Assembly (NCBI GenBank): GCA_003164785.1
Contig: PLUE01000025.1
Span: forward strand, 40,739 to 104,738
From: Gammaproteobacteria bacterium
GTDB lineage: Bacteria > Pseudomonadota > Gammaproteobacteria > Steroidobacterales > Steroidobacteraceae
Direction: 5' to 3'
Length of the DNA stretch: 64,000 nucleotides
A program made the translations under genes and the position numbers. Of this stretch, positions 61,914-64,000 are shown one piece after another. The notes beneath the pieces are model-generated. The model was not told the DNA's origin. It ran no database searches and worked only from the letters and a program-made list of their open reading frames with translations. How positions within the stretch are numbered: position 1 is the stretch's first letter; each line of letters opens with the position of its first letter.

Positions 61914-62022
61914 GCCCGCCACGGCTGCGCATCGCCGCGAGAACGACGCGATCGCACGCCGCGAAGTGCTGCATGGCGCTCGACCATCTTCGCGCGCCGC
62001 TCCTGAAAATCGGTCTTGGGTC

Positions 62023-63060
62023 TCACGCCTTGCCGATAGCTTTGAGAATCGCGCGCCGCACCAGGGTTGCGAACAGCGGTACTTTGTAGGCATTCTTAGA
62101 CAGCGGCGTGGCATCCTTCACAGCCGCGTTGGCGGCCTGTTCGGCCACATCTCGCTCCAGGCGTTTTCCAACCAGCGCGGCCTCGGCGCCCTTCGCGCGG
62201 TAAGGCACCGGCGCCGCCGCACCGAGAACGATGGCCGCGTGCTCGCAGCGCCCTGTGGAGTCGAGGTCGAGAACCACCGCGACATCGGCAAGCGGCCAGT
62301 CGAAGGAATCCTTTTCCCCCTGTTTCAGATGCGCCATGCGCACGCCCGTCTTTATCCGCGGGAGGAGGATCGCCGTGAGGATCTCGTGCGCCCTCAAGTC
62401 GTTTTCGCGCTCGATGTCCCGTTCGGGCGGCACGAAAAACTCTTCCAGCAAGACTCCCCGCACGGCGCCCTGAGCATTTGTAAGCTCGATCCTCGCACCC
62501 AACGCGACCAGTGCGGTGGCCGCCGTCGAGGGATGGACGATCGCGCAATAGCCATTGCCGAAGATCGCATGATATTGGTTCTCACCCACGAGTGCGAAGC
62601 AGTGATCTCCACCCTTCCTCAAGCAGTGATGTTCCACGGCCCGGAAATACCAACAGCGCGGCCGCTGCAGCAGATTGCCCCCGAGGGTTGCGACGTTGCG
62701 GATCTGCGGGCTGGCGGAGCTGTGCACCGCATCGAACAACGCCGAGTAGCGCCGCCGCACCATGGGATGCTCGGCGAGGTGGGCGAGAGTCACCATCGGT
62801 CCCACGCGAAGGCTCCCATCCGGCTCCTCGGCGATGGCGTCGAGCCCGGGGATCTCGTGCAAGTTGATCAGCATTCCCGCCGCCAGCAGATCCTCCTTCA
62901 TGAGATCGAGCAAATCGATGCCGCCCGCCTTCACGACGGATATATTGCCGGCCGCGGCAGCGGACGATCCGCTCATGGCGTCGGCGACGGTACTCGATGC
63001 CGCCGCCGCCGCTTCCGAAACGGATCTTGGGGTCCCCCAGGAAAAGCGGTTCATGGACAT
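62023..63060 (-). CDS. FAD-binding subunit of a molybdenum hydroxylase (PaoB/YagS type)
   Basis: 345 residues. The PCMH-type FAD domain shows VRVGPMVTLAHLAEHP, ASPQIRNVATLGGNLLQRPRCWYFR, NQYHAIFGN and VHPSTAATALVALGA. Cys residues in RPRCWYF, EHHCLRK, GDHCFAL and NGYCAIV are placed like the [4Fe-4S]-binding Cys of PaoB, absent in classic xanthine dehydrogenase FAD subunits. The ATG overlaps the stop of the molybdenum subunit gene as TGATG, so the two are coupled. Accepts electrons for periplasmic or cytoplasmic aldehyde oxidation. Confidence 0.88.
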   Translation of the reverse strand: MSMNRFSWGTPRSVSEAAAAASSTVADAMSGSSAAAAGNISVVKAGGIDLLDLMKEDLLAAGMLINLHEIPGLDAIAEEPDGSLRVGPMVTLAHLAEHPMVRRRYSALFDAVHSSASPQIRNVATLGGNLLQRPRCWYFRAVEHHCLRKGGDHCFALVGENQYHAIFGNGYCAIVHPSTAATALVALGARIELTNAQGAVRGVLLEEFFVPPERDIERENDLRAHEILTAILLPRIKTGVRMAHLKQGEKDSFDWPLADVAVVLDLDSTGRCEHAAIVLGAAAPVPYRAKGAEAALVGKRLERDVAEQAANAAVKDATPLSKNAYKVPLFATLVRRAILKAIGKA

Positions 63061-64000
63061 CAGCTCCTCGAGGGAATCTTGCCGAGCGCAGCGAGGACCG
63101 CCGCCGGGGTCATCGGCAAGCTGCGCAGGCGAACGCCGATAGCGTTGTAGACGGCATTGCCGATGGCCGGGGCGGTGGCGATATTGGCGGGCTCAGCGAT
63201 GCCGTAGGCATCGGTCGCGCTCTGCCCCTGGTAGTTCTCGAGCGTCACGACATCGATCACCGGCGTCTCGCGCGGGCCCAGGAGCTTGTATTGTTCGAGA
63301 TTCGCGTTGACCATGCGGCCCGTGTGCTGATCGAGAATGCGGTTCTCGAACAAGGCGTACGAGATGCCCATGAGCACGCCTCCCTGTACCTGACTTTCGA
63401 TTTGCCGAGGATTCATTGGTCGGCCGCAATCGTGGACCGCCACGACCCGCTCGACCCGAATGATGCCCGTCTCCGTATCGACGGCCACCGCGGCAAACTG
63501 GACCCCGCCCAGATCCTCGAGCGCCACCGCGGCATCGCCAATCCGCCGGCGGAACCCCGCGTAATCGTCGCTGCGCGATGCGACCTCGCTGATGCGGTCC
63601 GTGCGCAGCAGCGCCGCCGCTTCCTCGAAGCGCAGGCCGCGGCTCGGCTCCTCGCGAACCACGATCCGCCCGTCGCGCGCGATCAGATCGGCGGGGCTCA
63701 CCTTCAAGGCTTCCGCCGCCCCGCGCAACAGCGTCTGCAGAATCCGCCATGCGGCGGTGCGGGCCGGTGGGGTGATCGAGGCGGTCGTGCGACTGCCGTG
63801 AGAGGGCGGCCCGGCCGGAAACTCCGTATCACCGATGCGCACAGTGATCGCTTCGGGGCGAAGTCCGAGCACTTCGGCGACCACCTGGGCGAGCACGGTG
63901 GTGATTCCCGTGCCGATATCCTGCACGCTCGAGAGCACCTCCACCGAACCGTCACGCATCACGCGAACTTCGCAGGCGGAGTTGATCTGCACATTGGCGC
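63060..64000 (-). CDS. Molybdenum-cofactor subunit of aldehyde/xanthine dehydrogenase family, partial
   Basis: Only the C-terminal ~313 residues are in the window; the frame continues past 64000. QDIGTGITTVLAQVVAEVLG, IGDTEFPAGPPSHGSRTTAS and the Glu-containing GIAEPANIATAPAIGNAV (catalytic Glu region) identify the large molybdopterin-binding subunit of the PaoC/xanthine dehydrogenase family. The operon presumably includes a 2Fe-2S subunit upstream, outside the window. Coupled to the FAD subunit gene. Confidence 0.9.
   Translation of the reverse strand, partial: ANVQINSACEVRVMRDGSVEVLSSVQDIGTGITTVLAQVVAEVLGLRPEAITVRIGDTEFPAGPPSHGSRTTASITPPARTAAWRILQTLLRGAAEALKVSPADLIARDGRIVVREEPSRGLRFEEAAALLRTDRISEVASRSDDYAGFRRRIGDAAVALEDLGGVQFAAVAVDTETGIIRVERVVAVHDCGRPMNPRQIESQVQGGVLMGISYALFENRILDQHTGRMVNANLEQYKLLGPRETPVIDVVTLENYQGQSATDAYGIAEPANIATAPAIGNAVYNAIGVRLRSLPMTPAAVLAALGKIPSRS

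Overview
The window reads as chromosomal DNA of a GC-rich Gram-negative bacterium, most likely a gammaproteobacterium. The grounds are a moxR-bat operon, rfb (dTDP-rhamnose) genes, a periplasmic-type molybdenum hydroxylase, a ferredoxin-NADP reductase, a lone MlaD protein, a perfect sigma-54 promoter and a perfect CRP/Clp-type box. Rank below phylum is inference. No tRNA, rRNA, CRISPR array or intact insertion sequence was recognised.

Region 1 (about 1-36.5 kb) is a surface-glycan region. The first 5.4 kb is visibly AT-richer than the rest and holds a beta-helix protein, a polysaccharide pyruvyltransferase-like protein and a glycosyltransferase. A 1.3-kb stretch without a convincing gene separates it from a set of very large modular glycan enzymes. 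A leftward, translationally coupled operon (18.7 to 8.5 kb) encodes a GT2-GT9 fusion, a DUF4214 protein, a 1311-residue protein that joins discoidin-like, GT11-like, FkbH and TPR parts, an unrecognised protein and a GT4. A stand-alone FkbH paralogue converges on this operon. To the right, a small RTX-like repeat protein has a textbook sigma-54 promoter and is followed by a 1389-residue GT2-GT4 protein and another GT4. Then come a giant Sel1-repeat protein, a free-standing Hint domain protein, an HTH-TM-TPR protein, a second secreted beta-helix protein behind a CRP-like box, and rfbACDB for dTDP-L-rhamnose supply. No flippase, polymerase, ABC exporter or priming transferase is visible in the window.

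Region 2 (36.7-39 kb) is a small accessory patch: a higBA toxin-antitoxin pair with an operator inside its promoter, a truncated MFS transporter remnant and a ghrA-like reductase.

Region 3 (39-54.4 kb) is mostly housekeeping and envelope stress: a seven-gene moxR/DUF58/bat operon with 1-4 base (once 23 base) overlaps, an OmpR-type two-component system, a secreted nuclease, a universal stress protein, MlaD, a PRC-barrel protein, ferredoxin-NADP reductase and a vapBC-type pair.

Region 4 (54.4-64 kb) is redox and lipid metabolism: a PQQ dehydrogenase/cytochrome c coupled to a ferric-reductase-like tetraheme membrane protein, an AAA15-type ATPase, an unknown small protein, a cyclopropane-fatty-acid-synthase-like enzyme with a geranylgeranyl-reductase-like flavoprotein, and FAD plus (partial) molybdenum subunits of a Pao/xanthine-dehydrogenase-type enzyme.

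The most unusual material is the glycan region: two FkbH paralogues share an uncharacterised C-terminal domain, one of them inside a five-part fusion, and several proteins share a beta-sandwich 'GWA' module. This looks like a system for building and decorating a surface glycan or glycoprotein whose chemistry cannot be read from sequence alone.
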